In this document: positions 1 through 7,426 of the stretch, piece by piece
Layout: each line of letters starts with the position of its first letter
How positions within the stretch are numbered: position 1 is the first letter of the stretch
NCBI GenBank assembly: GCA_034437275.1
Contig: DAOTUD010000005.1
Coordinates: 1 to 64,000, forward strand
DNA length: 64,000 nucleotides
From: TC-15 sp034437275
GTDB lineage: Bacteria > Chloroflexota > Anaerolineae > Aggregatilineales > Aggregatilineaceae
Direction: 5' to 3'
Program-made: the position numbers and the translations under genes
Notes under the pieces: generated by a model
Told to the model about the DNA's origin: nothing
Database searches by the model: none
What the model saw: the letters and a program-made list of their open reading frames with translations, nothing else

Positions 1-1108
1 CCACCAGCCGGCGCGGCGTGCCCATGATGTGAATACCCTCGTGCGCCAGCCGCAGCTCGTCGAACAGCGCAGGCGCGCGGTCCTCCAACTGCGCCAGGGC
101 ATCGGCCAGATCGCCTGCCGGCAGTTCCTCGGTGCCGATCTCCAGCAGCACATTGGCGGGCGCGGTCGGGGCCAGCAGCGGCAGATCGCGCGACAGCCGC
201 AGCGTGTCTTCGTCGAGGTCGTCCAGCGGGCTGTCCAGCAGGGGATGGCCCATCGCTTCGCGCTGGGCGGCGTAGGCGCGGGCGACGCTGCGCGTCATAT
301 CGCGCATCCGGCGGAAGTAGGCCGCGCGCTCGGTGACGCCAATTGCGCCGCGTGTGTCCAGCACATTGAACAGGTGGCTGCACTTCAGCACGTAGTCGTA
401 AGCCGGTATGATCAGCCCGGCTTCCAGCGCGCGCTCCGATTCGCGCTCGTAGACGTCGTAGGTCTGTTTGAGTCCGTCGACATCGGCCACCTCAAAATAA
501 TAGGTGCAGGCTTCGATCTCGCTTTGCAGGCGCAGATCGCCGTAGCTGACCATCTCGTTCCACTCAATATCCCACACCGCGTCCTTGCCTTGCAGCGCCA
601 GCAGGATTCGCTCCAGGCCATAGGTGATCTCGACGCTGACCGGGTCGAGCGTCAGCCCGCCCGCCTGCTGGAAGTAGGTAAACTGGGTGATCTCTTGCCC
701 GTCCAGCCACACTTCCCAGCCCAGCCCCCACGCGCCCAGCGCCGGGGATTCCCAGTTGTCTTCGACGAAGCGGATATCGTGTTTGCGCCGGTCGATGCCC
801 AGCGCTTCCAGGCTGGCGAGAAACAACTCTTGCGGGTTGCCGGGGTCCGGCTTGAGGATGACCTGGTACTGGTAGAAAAGCTGCATGCGGTTCGGGTTTT
901 CGCCGTAGCGCCCATCGTCCGGGCGGACGCTCGGCTCCAGGTAGCCGACGCGCCAGGGTTCCGGTCCCAACACCGCCAGCAGCGTCGCCGGGTTGCCGGT
1001 CCCCGCGCCCAATTGGATGTTATACGGATGCCAGATCACGCAGTCCTGGTCGCGCCAGAACTGGTGGAGCTTCATGAGCATGTCTTGAAAATAGTGCGAG
1101 TTGGTCAT
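1..1108 (-). CDS. glyQS: Glycyl-tRNA synthetase, fused alpha-beta (GlyQS), 3' end outside window
   Basis: Charges tRNA-Gly with glycine in the cytoplasm. The visible 369 residues hold the whole alpha-type catalytic domain (about 1-290), with the hallmark blocks EPWRVGYLEPS, GRYGENPNRMQ, DIRFVEDNWESP and LGWEVWLDGQEITQFTYF. After a short linker the beta-subunit opening motif LLEIGTEELPAGDL appears at about residue 321, in the same frame and without a stop, so alpha and beta subunits are one polypeptide. Most bacteria with this enzyme class encode glyQ and glyS separately; fused forms are known in some lineages. The gene runs off the left edge. The ATG at 1108 gives the expected GlyQ N-terminus (MTNSHYFQDMLMKLHQFW). 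A promoter lies about 55 bases upstream. Confidence 0.95.
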   Translation of the reverse strand, partial: MTNSHYFQDMLMKLHQFWRDQDCVIWHPYNIQLGAGTGNPATLLAVLGPEPWRVGYLEPSVRPDDGRYGENPNRMQLFYQYQVILKPDPGNPQELFLASLEALGIDRRKHDIRFVEDNWESPALGAWGLGWEVWLDGQEITQFTYFQQAGGLTLDPVSVEITYGLERILLALQGKDAVWDIEWNEMVSYGDLRLQSEIEACTYYFEVADVDGLKQTYDVYERESERALEAGLIIPAYDYVLKCSHLFNVLDTRGAIGVTERAAYFRRMRDMTRSVARAYAAQREAMGHPLLDSPLDDLDEDTLRLSRDLPLLAPTAPANVLLEIGTEELPAGDLADALAQLEDRAPALFDELRLAHEGIHIMGTPRRLV

Positions 1109-1161
1109 TGTTTTTTGTCCGCCTCGGGTGTGCCATATGGTTCGGTCATTACAGCGGGCGC

Positions 1162-1170
1162 ATTATAACA
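1162..1170 (-). promoter_or_regulatory. Extended -10 promoter candidate for glyQS
   Basis: On the minus strand the sequence reads TGTTATAAT, an exact TGn-TATAAT extended -10 element, 54 bases upstream of the glyQS ATG. No good -35 hexamer is seen, which is normal for extended -10 promoters. Confidence 0.45.
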
Positions 1171-1206
1171 CATCATCGCCTATCGCCATTACCCCGATCC
1201 GGCGCG

Positions 1207-2769
1207 CTAGGGCAGCGCGCTGGACTGGCGGGGCAGCACGGCGGGCTGTTGCAGATATTTCTGGCGGGTGGCTTTGGTGGCGGCGTATTGTTCGTCCGGC
1301 ATCGCACCCCAAAAGTCCACCGGGTCTGCGATCTGCCCGTGCATCAACTGCCCATAGCGGCGCAGCCACGCGAAAAACGCCGGGTCGCCCATATCCTGCC
1401 GCAGGGCTTCCATCATCAACGCGCCGCGCAGATAGATCGCGTTGATATAACCGCGCGGGGAGTAGAAATCGTAGATCGGCGTGTCCACATAGCCCGTCGG
1501 TTCGTACTTGTCGACCCGGAACTGCCACCACCATTCGATATCGTTGGGATAGTAGCGTTCCAGAAACAGCACCTCGCTGTAGATCGCCAGCGCTTCGTCC
1601 AGGTAGGGCGTCATGCCCTGGTCGTTGCCCACCTGCACGTACCACCACTGGTGCGCGATCTCGTGGGCGGTGATGACCGTCAACCAACTGCGCGTACGCT
1701 CCTTCCAGGTGGCGAACCAGTGATCGCTGACGAACACCAGCCCGCTGAACTCCATGCCATCCGGGAAGTCGCCCTGCACCACGACCAGCCGTTTGTACGG
1801 GTAGGGGCCGTACAGTTCCTCGTACAGCGCCAGCGCGTCAACGGCGACGTCCAGCGCATAGCGCGGGGCATCGGCAGCATCGACGGGCAGGTAATACAAT
1901 TCCACCGCGACCCCGGATGGCGACGTGTTGCGCAGCACCTTGAACTGCTCGGAGAGCGAGATCGACAGTTCGCGCGCGCCGTCCAGCGCAAAGCGCCAGG
2001 TGTGCGCGTCGACCTTTTCGACCGTTCCCGGCCCGGCGACACGCACGCCTGCCGGGGCCTCGTCGATGTGCAGCTCGACCGTAAAGTCGGCGGCCCGCAG
2101 CCGGAAATGCTCGCCGACCCAGTGGAACGCCGGCGTGATCCAGGTGCCGTCGTAGGCGGCGACCAGCGGGAACCACAGCCCCAGATTGATCTGCCGTTCG
2201 CTGTAGCCCCAGTAGCCCAGGTGCCCCTCGCGGTACCCGTCGACGATCTGCGGGATCGCCAGCCGGTAGTCGAGCGTCACCGTTGTTTCATCGCCGGGCG
2301 GCAGCGCCTCCGGGAAAAACACCGTCAGCCGCGACCCATCCAGCGCGTAGTCCGTGATGCGCTGGTCGTCGGCATCCCGTACCTCCCGCAGTTGGAAGTC
2401 TTCCGGCTCGCGGTTGACCTCCACGGTGAAGATGATCTCGTCCAACGGAAACGCGGTGTCATTCCGAAAGTGCACCTGCTGCTCCACCTGCACGGTGTGC
2501 GCCGGCCAGTCGAGCACGGCCTGGATATCGTAGCGCACGTCCGTACCGGTGGGCGACGCTTTGTCCGGCAGCGACGTGGCGGCAGGCGTGGGCGACGGCG
2601 TGTCCCTGACGACGACCGAGGTCGGCTGTGGGGTGTGCGGGCGGGTAGTGGTGGGCAGCGCCGTGACCGAATCCAGCTCTAGCTGCGATTCGGACGAGCA
2701 CGCCCCGATCATTGCGAGCATGGCCCCGACCCACAGCGCCAACAGCAGCATGATGTGTTTTGAACGCAT
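1207..2769 (-). CDS. M1-family (gluzincin) metallopeptidase lipoprotein
   Basis: Predicted zinc aminopeptidase-like enzyme anchored outside the membrane. From the ATG at 2769 (GAGG five bases upstream; a GTG at 2775 overlaps that site and is less likely) the 520-aa protein starts with a lipoprotein signal whose Cys is residue 24, followed by a Thr/Pro-rich spacer to about residue 75. The zinc site is HEIAH at 369-373 with the third ligand Glu392, exactly the HExxH-18-E spacing of family M1. GMEFSG at 338-343 matches the position of the M1 substrate-binding GxMEN loop but is divergent, so aminopeptidase specificity is uncertain. An N-terminal beta domain (80-260) fits the family. It follows glyQS on the minus strand with its own likely promoter. 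Confidence 0.85.
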   Translation of the reverse strand: MRSKHIMLLLALWVGAMLAMIGACSSESQLELDSVTALPTTTRPHTPQPTSVVVRDTPSPTPAATSLPDKASPTGTDVRYDIQAVLDWPAHTVQVEQQVHFRNDTAFPLDEIIFTVEVNREPEDFQLREVRDADDQRITDYALDGSRLTVFFPEALPPGDETTVTLDYRLAIPQIVDGYREGHLGYWGYSERQINLGLWFPLVAAYDGTWITPAFHWVGEHFRLRAADFTVELHIDEAPAGVRVAGPGTVEKVDAHTWRFALDGARELSISLSEQFKVLRNTSPSGVAVELYYLPVDAADAPRYALDVAVDALALYEELYGPYPYKRLVVVQGDFPDGMEFSGLVFVSDHWFATWKERTRSWLTVITAHEIAHQWWYVQVGNDQGMTPYLDEALAIYSEVLFLERYYPNDIEWWWQFRVDKYEPTGYVDTPIYDFYSPRGYINAIYLRGALMMEALRQDMGDPAFFAWLRRYGQLMHGQIADPVDFWGAMPDEQYAATKATRQKYLQQPAVLPRQSSALP

Positions 2770-2866
2770 GAGCACCTCGATTGCCGTCGATCCTAGCTCC
2801 AGGATAATACTTCAGGCGGGGTTGGAAAACCAACGATCGGCCCGCGATTACCCGTCTTAACCGCCA

Positions 2867-2895
2867 TTGACGCCGACTTGCTCTGCCGCTATAAT
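2867..2895 (+). promoter_or_regulatory. Sigma-70-type promoter of the rplU-rpmA-rpmE cluster
   Basis: TTGACG at 2867-2872 and TATAAT at 2890-2895 are separated by exactly 17 bases, a near-consensus housekeeping promoter. Transcription would begin near 2902, leaving a leader of about 113 bases before rplU. The quality of the match suits a ribosomal-protein operon. Confidence 0.85.
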
Positions 2896-2901
2896 ACCTC
2901 T

Positions 2902-3014
2902 GCTCTGGCATAGATCAGAGTTTCTCAGTCGATATCAACACCAATTTTCCCCATTGGGACGCCCGCCGGGCTGTTACTAGTGGTGGCAAAAGCGAAGATT
3001 GGAGCAAACCCAAT
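2902..3014 (+). other. Untranslated leader of rplU with small hairpins
   Basis: The leader can form CCAAT/ATTGG (2941-2945 with 2953-2957) and GCCC/GGGC (2961-2964 with 2968-2971) hairpins. Ribosomal-protein leaders often carry autoregulatory structure, but no known L21-leader consensus was recognised here, so a regulatory role is only a possibility. Confidence 0.3.
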
Positions 3015-3332
3015 ATGTACGCAGTAGTACGGACTGGCGGACGCCAGTACCGCGTGGAACCTGGACAAGAGATCGATGTCGAGCGGTTGCCCCACGATGA
3101 AGGGGAAGCCATCGAACTATCGGACGTCTTATTGGTGAAACCCGATGATGGTGAGACAGTCATCGGCCAACCCGTCATTGATGGGGCGGTAGTCAAGGCC
3201 ACCGTCGTCAAGCAGGCGCGTGGTCGCAAGATTTTCGTCTGGAAGTACATCCCGAAGCAACGCTATCGTCGCCGCCGGGGACACCGCCAGTATTTCACAC
3301 GGCTGCGCATTGACAGCATTACAGGGGCGTAA
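3015..3332 (+). CDS. rplU: Large-subunit ribosomal protein bL21
   Basis: A 105-aa structural protein of the 50S subunit that binds 23S rRNA. It begins with the typical MYAVVRTGGRQYRVEPGQ and carries the conserved basic C-terminal block KYIPKQRYRRRRGHRQ followed by TRLRIDSI. Length matches the family (about 100-105 aa). It is the first gene of the rplU-rpmA-rpmE cluster, with rpmA starting 18 bases downstream, the order found in most bacteria. Confidence 0.98.
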   Translation: MYAVVRTGGRQYRVEPGQEIDVERLPHDEGEAIELSDVLLVKPDDGETVIGQPVIDGAVVKATVVKQARGRKIFVWKYIPKQRYRRRRGHRQYFTRLRIDSITGA

Positions 3333-3350
3333 GTAGAGGAGTACACATAC

Positions 3351-3623
3351 ATGGCACACAAAAAAGGTGGCGGTTCCAGCCGCAACGGTCGCGACAGTCA
3401 AAGCAAACGCCTCGGCGTCAAGCGGTTTGGCGGCGAGTACGTGATCTCGGGCAACATCATCGTCCGGCAGCGTGGCACCAAATTCCACCCCGGCGAGAAT
3501 GTGGGGATGGGGCGTGACCACACGATTTTTGCCAAACAAGAGGGCTTCGTTGTATTCGAGAAGTTCGCACGCGGACGGAAGCGGATCAGCGTATACTCTG
3601 AACTTCCGGAAAAAGTACAATAA
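3351..3623 (+). CDS. rpmA: Large-subunit ribosomal protein bL27
   Basis: A 90-aa 50S protein whose N-terminus reaches the peptidyl-transferase centre. It begins MAHKKGGGSSRNGRDSQSKR, the mature-type start without the cleavable N-terminal extension seen in Firmicutes. The blocks GVKRFGGE, IIVRQRGTKFHPG and NVGMGRDHTIFA are conserved. A GAGGAG ribosome site lies about ten bases upstream of the ATG, and the gene is cotranscribed with rplU. Confidence 0.98.
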   Translation: MAHKKGGGSSRNGRDSQSKRLGVKRFGGEYVISGNIIVRQRGTKFHPGENVGMGRDHTIFAKQEGFVVFEKFARGRKRISVYSELPEKVQ

Positions 3624-3691
3624 CAGCAAGACAGCCGCTACGCATCCCCCTCAGCACGAGGGAAACGTGGCAGGAAAGGTTGATAAATCTA

Positions 3692-4162
3692 ATGCGTGAA
3701 GGTATTCATCCTGAATGGCATCCCGAAGCGCGCGTGATCTGCGCGTGCGGGAACACCTGGACCGTCGGCTCGACCGTGCCGGAAATCCGCACGGACATAT
3801 GCTCGGCCTGCCACCCCTTCTACACGGGTGAGCAGCGTATTGTCGACACCGAGGGGCAGGTCGACCGCTTCATGAAGCGTCTGCGGGTGCGCGACGAGCG
3901 CCTGGTCGAAATGGAAACCCGCGAACAAGAGCGCACCTCCCCTGACGTCCCGATTTCTGATCTGGACCTCGGCACCCGCTACACCAATATCTTTATTGAT
4001 AATGGGATTGAGGTGATCGGCGATCTGCTGGCGCGCTGGGAAGAAGGCGGCGATCAGGCGATCCTGGACATCTCCGGCATCGGGCGCAAGATTCTGGCCG
4101 ACACAAAGAAATTGCTGCGCGCGCGTGGCTATGAAATCCCCGAATACCAGGAAGAAGAGTAA
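3692..4162 (+). CDS. rpmE: Ribosomal protein bL31 fused to an RNA-polymerase alphaCTD-like domain
   Basis: Residues 1-70 are a zinc-type bL31: MREGIHPEWH start, and the four cysteines Cys17, Cys19, Cys37 and Cys40 in a CxC...CxxC arrangement. After an acidic linker, residues about 87-148 form a second domain: PISDLDLGTRYTNIFIDNG, then IEVIGDLL, then ISGIGRKILADTKKLLRARG. This follows the RpoA C-terminal domain pattern (two helix-hairpin-helix units; PVDDLELTVRSAN and LGKKSLTEIKDVL in E. coli). The protein is 156 aa against about 70 for ordinary bL31. The ATG at 3692 is preferred over TTG 3680 because it gives the canonical L31 start. AGGAAAGG lies 12 bases upstream. The extra domain may bind RNA, DNA or a partner protein; its role is unknown. 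Confidence 0.9.
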   Translation: MREGIHPEWHPEARVICACGNTWTVGSTVPEIRTDICSACHPFYTGEQRIVDTEGQVDRFMKRLRVRDERLVEMETREQERTSPDVPISDLDLGTRYTNIFIDNGIEVIGDLLARWEEGGDQAILDISGIGRKILADTKKLLRARGYEIPEYQEEE

Positions 4163-4189
4163 GCCCACTTTTACGGGGTAGGCTCTACA

Positions 4190-4229
4190 GGGCAGGCGTG
4201 ATCCACAGCGACCTGCCCTTTTGCTGTGG
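4190..4229 (+). terminator. Terminator of the ribosomal-protein cluster with an overlapping alternative stem
   Basis: GGGCAGG (4190-4196) pairs with CCTGCCC (4212-4218) and is followed by TTTT, an intrinsic terminator. CCACAGC inside its loop (4203-4209) is fully complementary to GCTGTGG (4223-4229) just beyond the T run, so a second 7-bp stem competes with, or knots onto, the first. It lies between rpmE and tdk. Confidence 0.6.
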
Positions 4230-4265
4230 GGTTGGTATGGACGGGACGCATAAGGAGTAGACGGC

Positions 4266-4865
4266 ATGAGACATCATACCGGGCGGGTTGAGGTGATCTG
4301 CGGCAGTATGTTCAGCGGCAAAACCGAGGAACTGATCCGCCGCATCCGGCGGGCCGTGATTGCCAAACAGAATGTCCAGGTCTTCAAGCCGCAAATTGAC
4401 GACCGTTATGGCGTGGAGCACGTCAAGTCGCACAACGGCATGGCGTTCGAGGCGATCCCGGTGGCTGATTCGGCGGAACTCCTGGAGCGTGTCGCGCCGG
4501 AGACGACCGTCGTCGCGCTAGACGAAGCCCAGTTCTTCGACGAGAACGTGACGCACATCGTCGAGCAACTTGCCGATCAGGGGATGCGCGTCATCGTGGC
4601 CGGCCTCGACATGGATTTTCGCGGCGAGCCGTTCGGCCCGATCCCGGCGCTGCTGGCCCATGCTGATGAAGTCCAGAAACTGCACGCGATCTGCATGGTG
4701 TGCGGGGAAGATGCCAGCCGGACCCAACGCCTCGTCAATGGCGAACCCGCCGATTATGACGATCCGATCATCATGGTCGGTGCGTCAGAAGCCTACGAGG
4801 CGCGCTGCCGGGAGCATCACATCGTCCCCCGGCGCAACGGCGAAAAGCAGGAGCACGCCGGTTAG
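4266..4865 (+). CDS. tdk: Thymidine kinase, type II
   Basis: Phosphorylates thymidine to dTMP with ATP in the nucleotide salvage pathway; cytoplasmic. The 199-aa protein has the P-loop GSMFSGKT at 13-20, the DEAQFF Walker B/catalytic Glu segment, the GLDMDFRGEPF block and the substrate lasso with QRLVNGEPADYDDP. Cysteines in MVCGED and near the C-terminus (ARCREHH) fit the structural zinc site of this family. AAGGAG lies eight bases before the ATG. Its stop codon overlaps the stop of the convergent esterase gene. Confidence 0.96.
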   Translation: MRHHTGRVEVICGSMFSGKTEELIRRIRRAVIAKQNVQVFKPQIDDRYGVEHVKSHNGMAFEAIPVADSAELLERVAPETTVVALDEAQFFDENVTHIVEQLADQGMRVIVAGLDMDFRGEPFGPIPALLAHADEVQKLHAICMVCGEDASRTQRLVNGEPADYDDPIIMVGASEAYEARCREHHIVPRRNGEKQEHAG

Positions 4866-5686
4866 GACCAGCTGCGCGCGTAAAACGCCAGATATTCCGG
4901 CATCCGCGGCTCCCAGTAGGTTTTGTCGTGTCCGCCGGGGACGATGGCGTATTCGTGCGTGATGCCGCCGGCGGCCAACGCGCGGTGCAAGTACCGGACC
5001 TGTTCCAGCATCGAATCCTCGTCGCCACAGTCCAGGTAAATCCTGGGCTGATTTTTTGGCGACAGACTGCGGGCCACGTCGGCAGGGTTGCGCCGCGCAA
5101 AGCTGGCACGGTCCAGCCCGAAAATCCAGGGTGGGCCGTTGTTGTCCGGTGGTCCGCCGAACAGGGCCGGGCTGTGGATGCCCACCGCGCAAAACGCCCC
5201 CGGATCGCGAAAGCCGTGCACCGCTGCCGCCGCGCCGCCCATCGAAATGCCGCCAATCGCGCGCCCGGCCCGGTCGGTGCGCACATGGCAGCGCGCCTCG
5301 ATGTACGGGATCACCTCGCGCTGCAGATAATCTCCATACTGCCCGTACTGCTCCAGTGCGTTCTGGAAGAACTGCTCGTTCGAGGCGACAACCGGCGACC
5401 AGTCATGGCCAGGCGGATCGGCGGCGTTGACGTAAAAGCTGCGGTAGCCGGTCGGCAGCGCGATCACCAGCGGCGGCAGCGTCCCGGCCTTGACGCCGTG
5501 CGCCAGGTGGGCGTGGATGTTCAGCTTTTTGGTGATATAGCGCGGATCAAGTCCCCAGGGGTGCAGAAAATACAGCACCGGGTAGGGAGCTGAGCGTGCC
5601 ATGTTGTAGTCCGGCGGCAGCACCATCCGCACGCACATGCGGCGGTCCAGCGCCTGGCTGTCGATATGGACATCCTGAACGGTCAT
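4862..5686 (-). CDS. Esterase of the PF00756 (esterase D/feruloyl esterase-like) family
   Basis: A 274-aa alpha/beta-hydrolase. The nucleophile elbow is GISMGG with Ser148; the acid is probably in the DCGDED stretch (about 225) and the histidine in VPGGHDKTYW near the C-terminus. The family hydrolyses S-formylglutathione, feruloyl or similar esters, and the substrate here cannot be told. No signal peptide is visible, so it is probably cytoplasmic. The ATG at 5686 is chosen because it overlaps the stop of the upstream CPBP protease gene as ATGA, typical of translational coupling. Longer starts would lie inside that gene. Confidence 0.82.
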   Translation of the reverse strand: MTVQDVHIDSQALDRRMCVRMVLPPDYNMARSAPYPVLYFLHPWGLDPRYITKKLNIHAHLAHGVKAGTLPPLVIALPTGYRSFYVNAADPPGHDWSPVVASNEQFFQNALEQYGQYGDYLQREVIPYIEARCHVRTDRAGRAIGGISMGGAAAAVHGFRDPGAFCAVGIHSPALFGGPPDNNGPPWIFGLDRASFARRNPADVARSLSPKNQPRIYLDCGDEDSMLEQVRYLHRALAAGGITHEYAIVPGGHDKTYWEPRMPEYLAFYARSWS

Positions 5687-6954
5687 AGTATCAAATTCAG
5701 CAGCGCTTCTTCGGAATACAGAATCGACAGCGCCAGCGGGATGAAATTGTACAAAAAGTGCGTCAGGATAGCGACGGTGGTGTTGTAACGCTGGCGGATC
5801 CACCCGAACGCGACCGCGACTACCAGAATGATCGCCGAGGCGGGCGTCAGGGTGTACTGCAAATGCGTCAGGGCGAACAGCACCGCCGTCGGCCAGAAGC
5901 CGAACACCGGTTGCAGCGCGCCGCGAAACGCGATCTCCTCGCCGACCGCTGCCGACGTCGCCAGCAGCAGCGCCATGCCGAGGGTGTCGATGTTGGCCGT
6001 CAGGGCGTCAGAGGCTTCGGTTTGTTCCTCGAAGATATCTTCGGGGACCACCGCCTGCCAGATGCCCACCACCAGCCCGACAAACATCAGCAAGGCGAAC
6101 GTGATGGCGATGGCGACCCCCACGCCTTCCAGGCTGGGACGCTCCAGACCCAGGCGCTTGAGCGTCTGCGACCAGCTGCGCCGCAGCCCGATCCCCACGC
6201 CGAGCAGTGGAATGATCACCTGTGGCAGGCCGTTGGCGATCAGGTCCAGCGCCGACAGCCCGCCGGCGAAGTCTTCGGCGACGCCTTCCAGCCCGCCGCC
6301 GAGCACAAACGAGACTAACTGCATCCCGAGCAAGTACAGGCAAAAGATCAGCGCGACCATGTGCACCGTCGACCGGGTGTTGAACCCGCGCACCTGGTAC
6401 CCCTCGCCCGACTCCGTGCTGCGCGTGGGCGGCGGGGTCGGTTCCTCGGCAGAGGGGCGCGGGACCGCCATCGCTTCGGTGGTATAATAGTTCAGCATTT
6501 GGGGGAACAGCGGCGTATCTTCCGGTTTGGGCTGGAGTTCGGGCGACACCGCCCCGCCGCCATTGGTTTCCCGATTAATGTCCGGCTGCTGATGTGGCGT
6601 GGTATCGCCCTGGTAATCGGGGAAGAGCACGGTCGTCGTCTCGCGCACGCGGCGAGAAAACAAAGCGGTGGTGACGCCGGCCAACAGCACAGACGCGATG
6701 AAGGCGACAATCGCGGAGGCTTTTCCTGGTGCATCCACGCCAGAGGCTAACTCTGGCTCATAGGCGGCGGCCAGGGTCACCACGCTGTTTAGTACAATCA
6801 GCGCATTGAGCAGCCCTAACGCGATGAATACCGCCGTCCGCATCGGGGCATGGCGTTCCTGGTCCGCATAGTTGGCAGCCATCACGATGATCGCCAGGAT
6901 GACGTATACAACGAGGGTAAAAAACAGCTCCTCAACAGACAAAGTGCGCTCCAA
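5683..6954 (-). CDS. CPBP-family intramembrane metalloprotease (CAAX protease/Abi-like)
   Basis: A 423-aa multi-spanning membrane protein. The C-terminal half has the signature motifs: EExxxR at 339-344 (EEIAFR), the HxxxT-type FALTHLQY with His364, and HFLYN with His399, giving the conserved Glu-Glu, Arg and His residues. Two N-terminal membrane hairpins are followed by a long Pro-rich cytosolic linker (about 110-190). Bacterial members cleave prenylated or membrane proteins or process peptides, and no substrate is evident. The start is a TTG with no Shine-Dalgarno sequence close by, about 22 bases after a predicted transcription start, so the exact start is uncertain. Coupled to the downstream esterase by a 4-base overlap. 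Confidence 0.85.
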   Translation of the reverse strand: MERTLSVEELFFTLVVYVILAIIVMAANYADQERHAPMRTAVFIALGLLNALIVLNSVVTLAAAYEPELASGVDAPGKASAIVAFIASVLLAGVTTALFSRRVRETTTVLFPDYQGDTTPHQQPDINRETNGGGAVSPELQPKPEDTPLFPQMLNYYTTEAMAVPRPSAEEPTPPPTRSTESGEGYQVRGFNTRSTVHMVALIFCLYLLGMQLVSFVLGGGLEGVAEDFAGGLSALDLIANGLPQVIIPLLGVGIGLRRSWSQTLKRLGLERPSLEGVGVAIAITFALLMFVGLVVGIWQAVVPEDIFEEQTEASDALTANIDTLGMALLLATSAAVGEEIAFRGALQPVFGFWPTAVLFALTHLQYTLTPASAIILVVAVAFGWIRQRYNTTVAILTHFLYNFIPLALSILYSEEALLNLIL

Positions 6955-6984
6955 ATTCAGTTAATGTTCGGCACAGCCATTCAG

Positions 6985-6990
6985 ATTATA
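6985..6990 (-). promoter_or_regulatory. TATAAT -10 candidate upstream of the CPBP protease
   Basis: An exact TATAAT on the minus strand, about 30 bases before the chosen TTG start. No convincing -35 partner was found. Confidence 0.35.
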
Positions 6991-7033
6991 GAAAGCCAGC
7001 ATCGTTTAGGCCAGCTTACCATCCAGCGCATCG

Positions 7034-7426
7034 GTGCGTCGCCATCCTGTATACCATTACCATGTTATCCGGCTGGATTTTGGGGCGTTTGTGGAACTGG
7101 TTGACGCGGTGGGCGGGGTGGAGATCGACGTCCTGGCGGCCATCACAGACACGCGCTATCCCACCCAGGACCGCGGGACGATGGCGCTTTACTTTGCACC
7201 GGGGAAACAACACATGGACGGTGAGCACGCCCTGCACCGCTATACAGACACCGGCTTAACGCAGCGGGACATGCTCAGGCTCGGCCCGGCGGCGTTATGG
7301 GGCCGGTCTGCCCGCAAACACCGGGCCTTGCAGGGCGCAGATGTGATCGAAGTGCGGGGCGGCTATTGGATCCCAGATTATGACCGCACCATCCCCTGCA
7401 TCGAGGCGCACTTTGGCGCGCGCTAG
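7034..7426 (+). pseudogene. Decayed LytR-CpsA-Psr (LCP) family gene remnant
   Basis: The translation contains a recognisable middle part of an LCP domain: HYHVIRLDFGAFVELVDAVG, then GVEIDV, TRYPTQDRGTMALYFAPGKQ and MDGEHALHRY. LCP enzymes transfer wall polymers to peptidoglycan. The N-terminal membrane anchor and the first half of the catalytic domain are missing, and the usual RT-x-GDFGR-type segment after the ALxY motif is absent. The reading jumps directly to a C-terminal-looking tail ending CIEAHFGAR. This fits 5' loss plus an internal deletion near 7245-7262. A GTG at 7034 opens the frame, but there is no ribosome site, so it is treated as a remnant. Confidence 0.65.

Noticed and set aside
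1108..2682. A 524-codon open frame on the plus strand
   Set aside because: It lies antisense to the M1 peptidase gene. Its Arg/Gln/His-rich low-complexity translation is typical of shadow frames in GC-rich DNA, while the minus frame has clear HExxH chemistry.
6480..6495. Plus-strand TATAAT within the CPBP protease gene
   Set aside because: No downstream plus-strand gene begins nearby and no -35 was seen; a chance match inside coding sequence.
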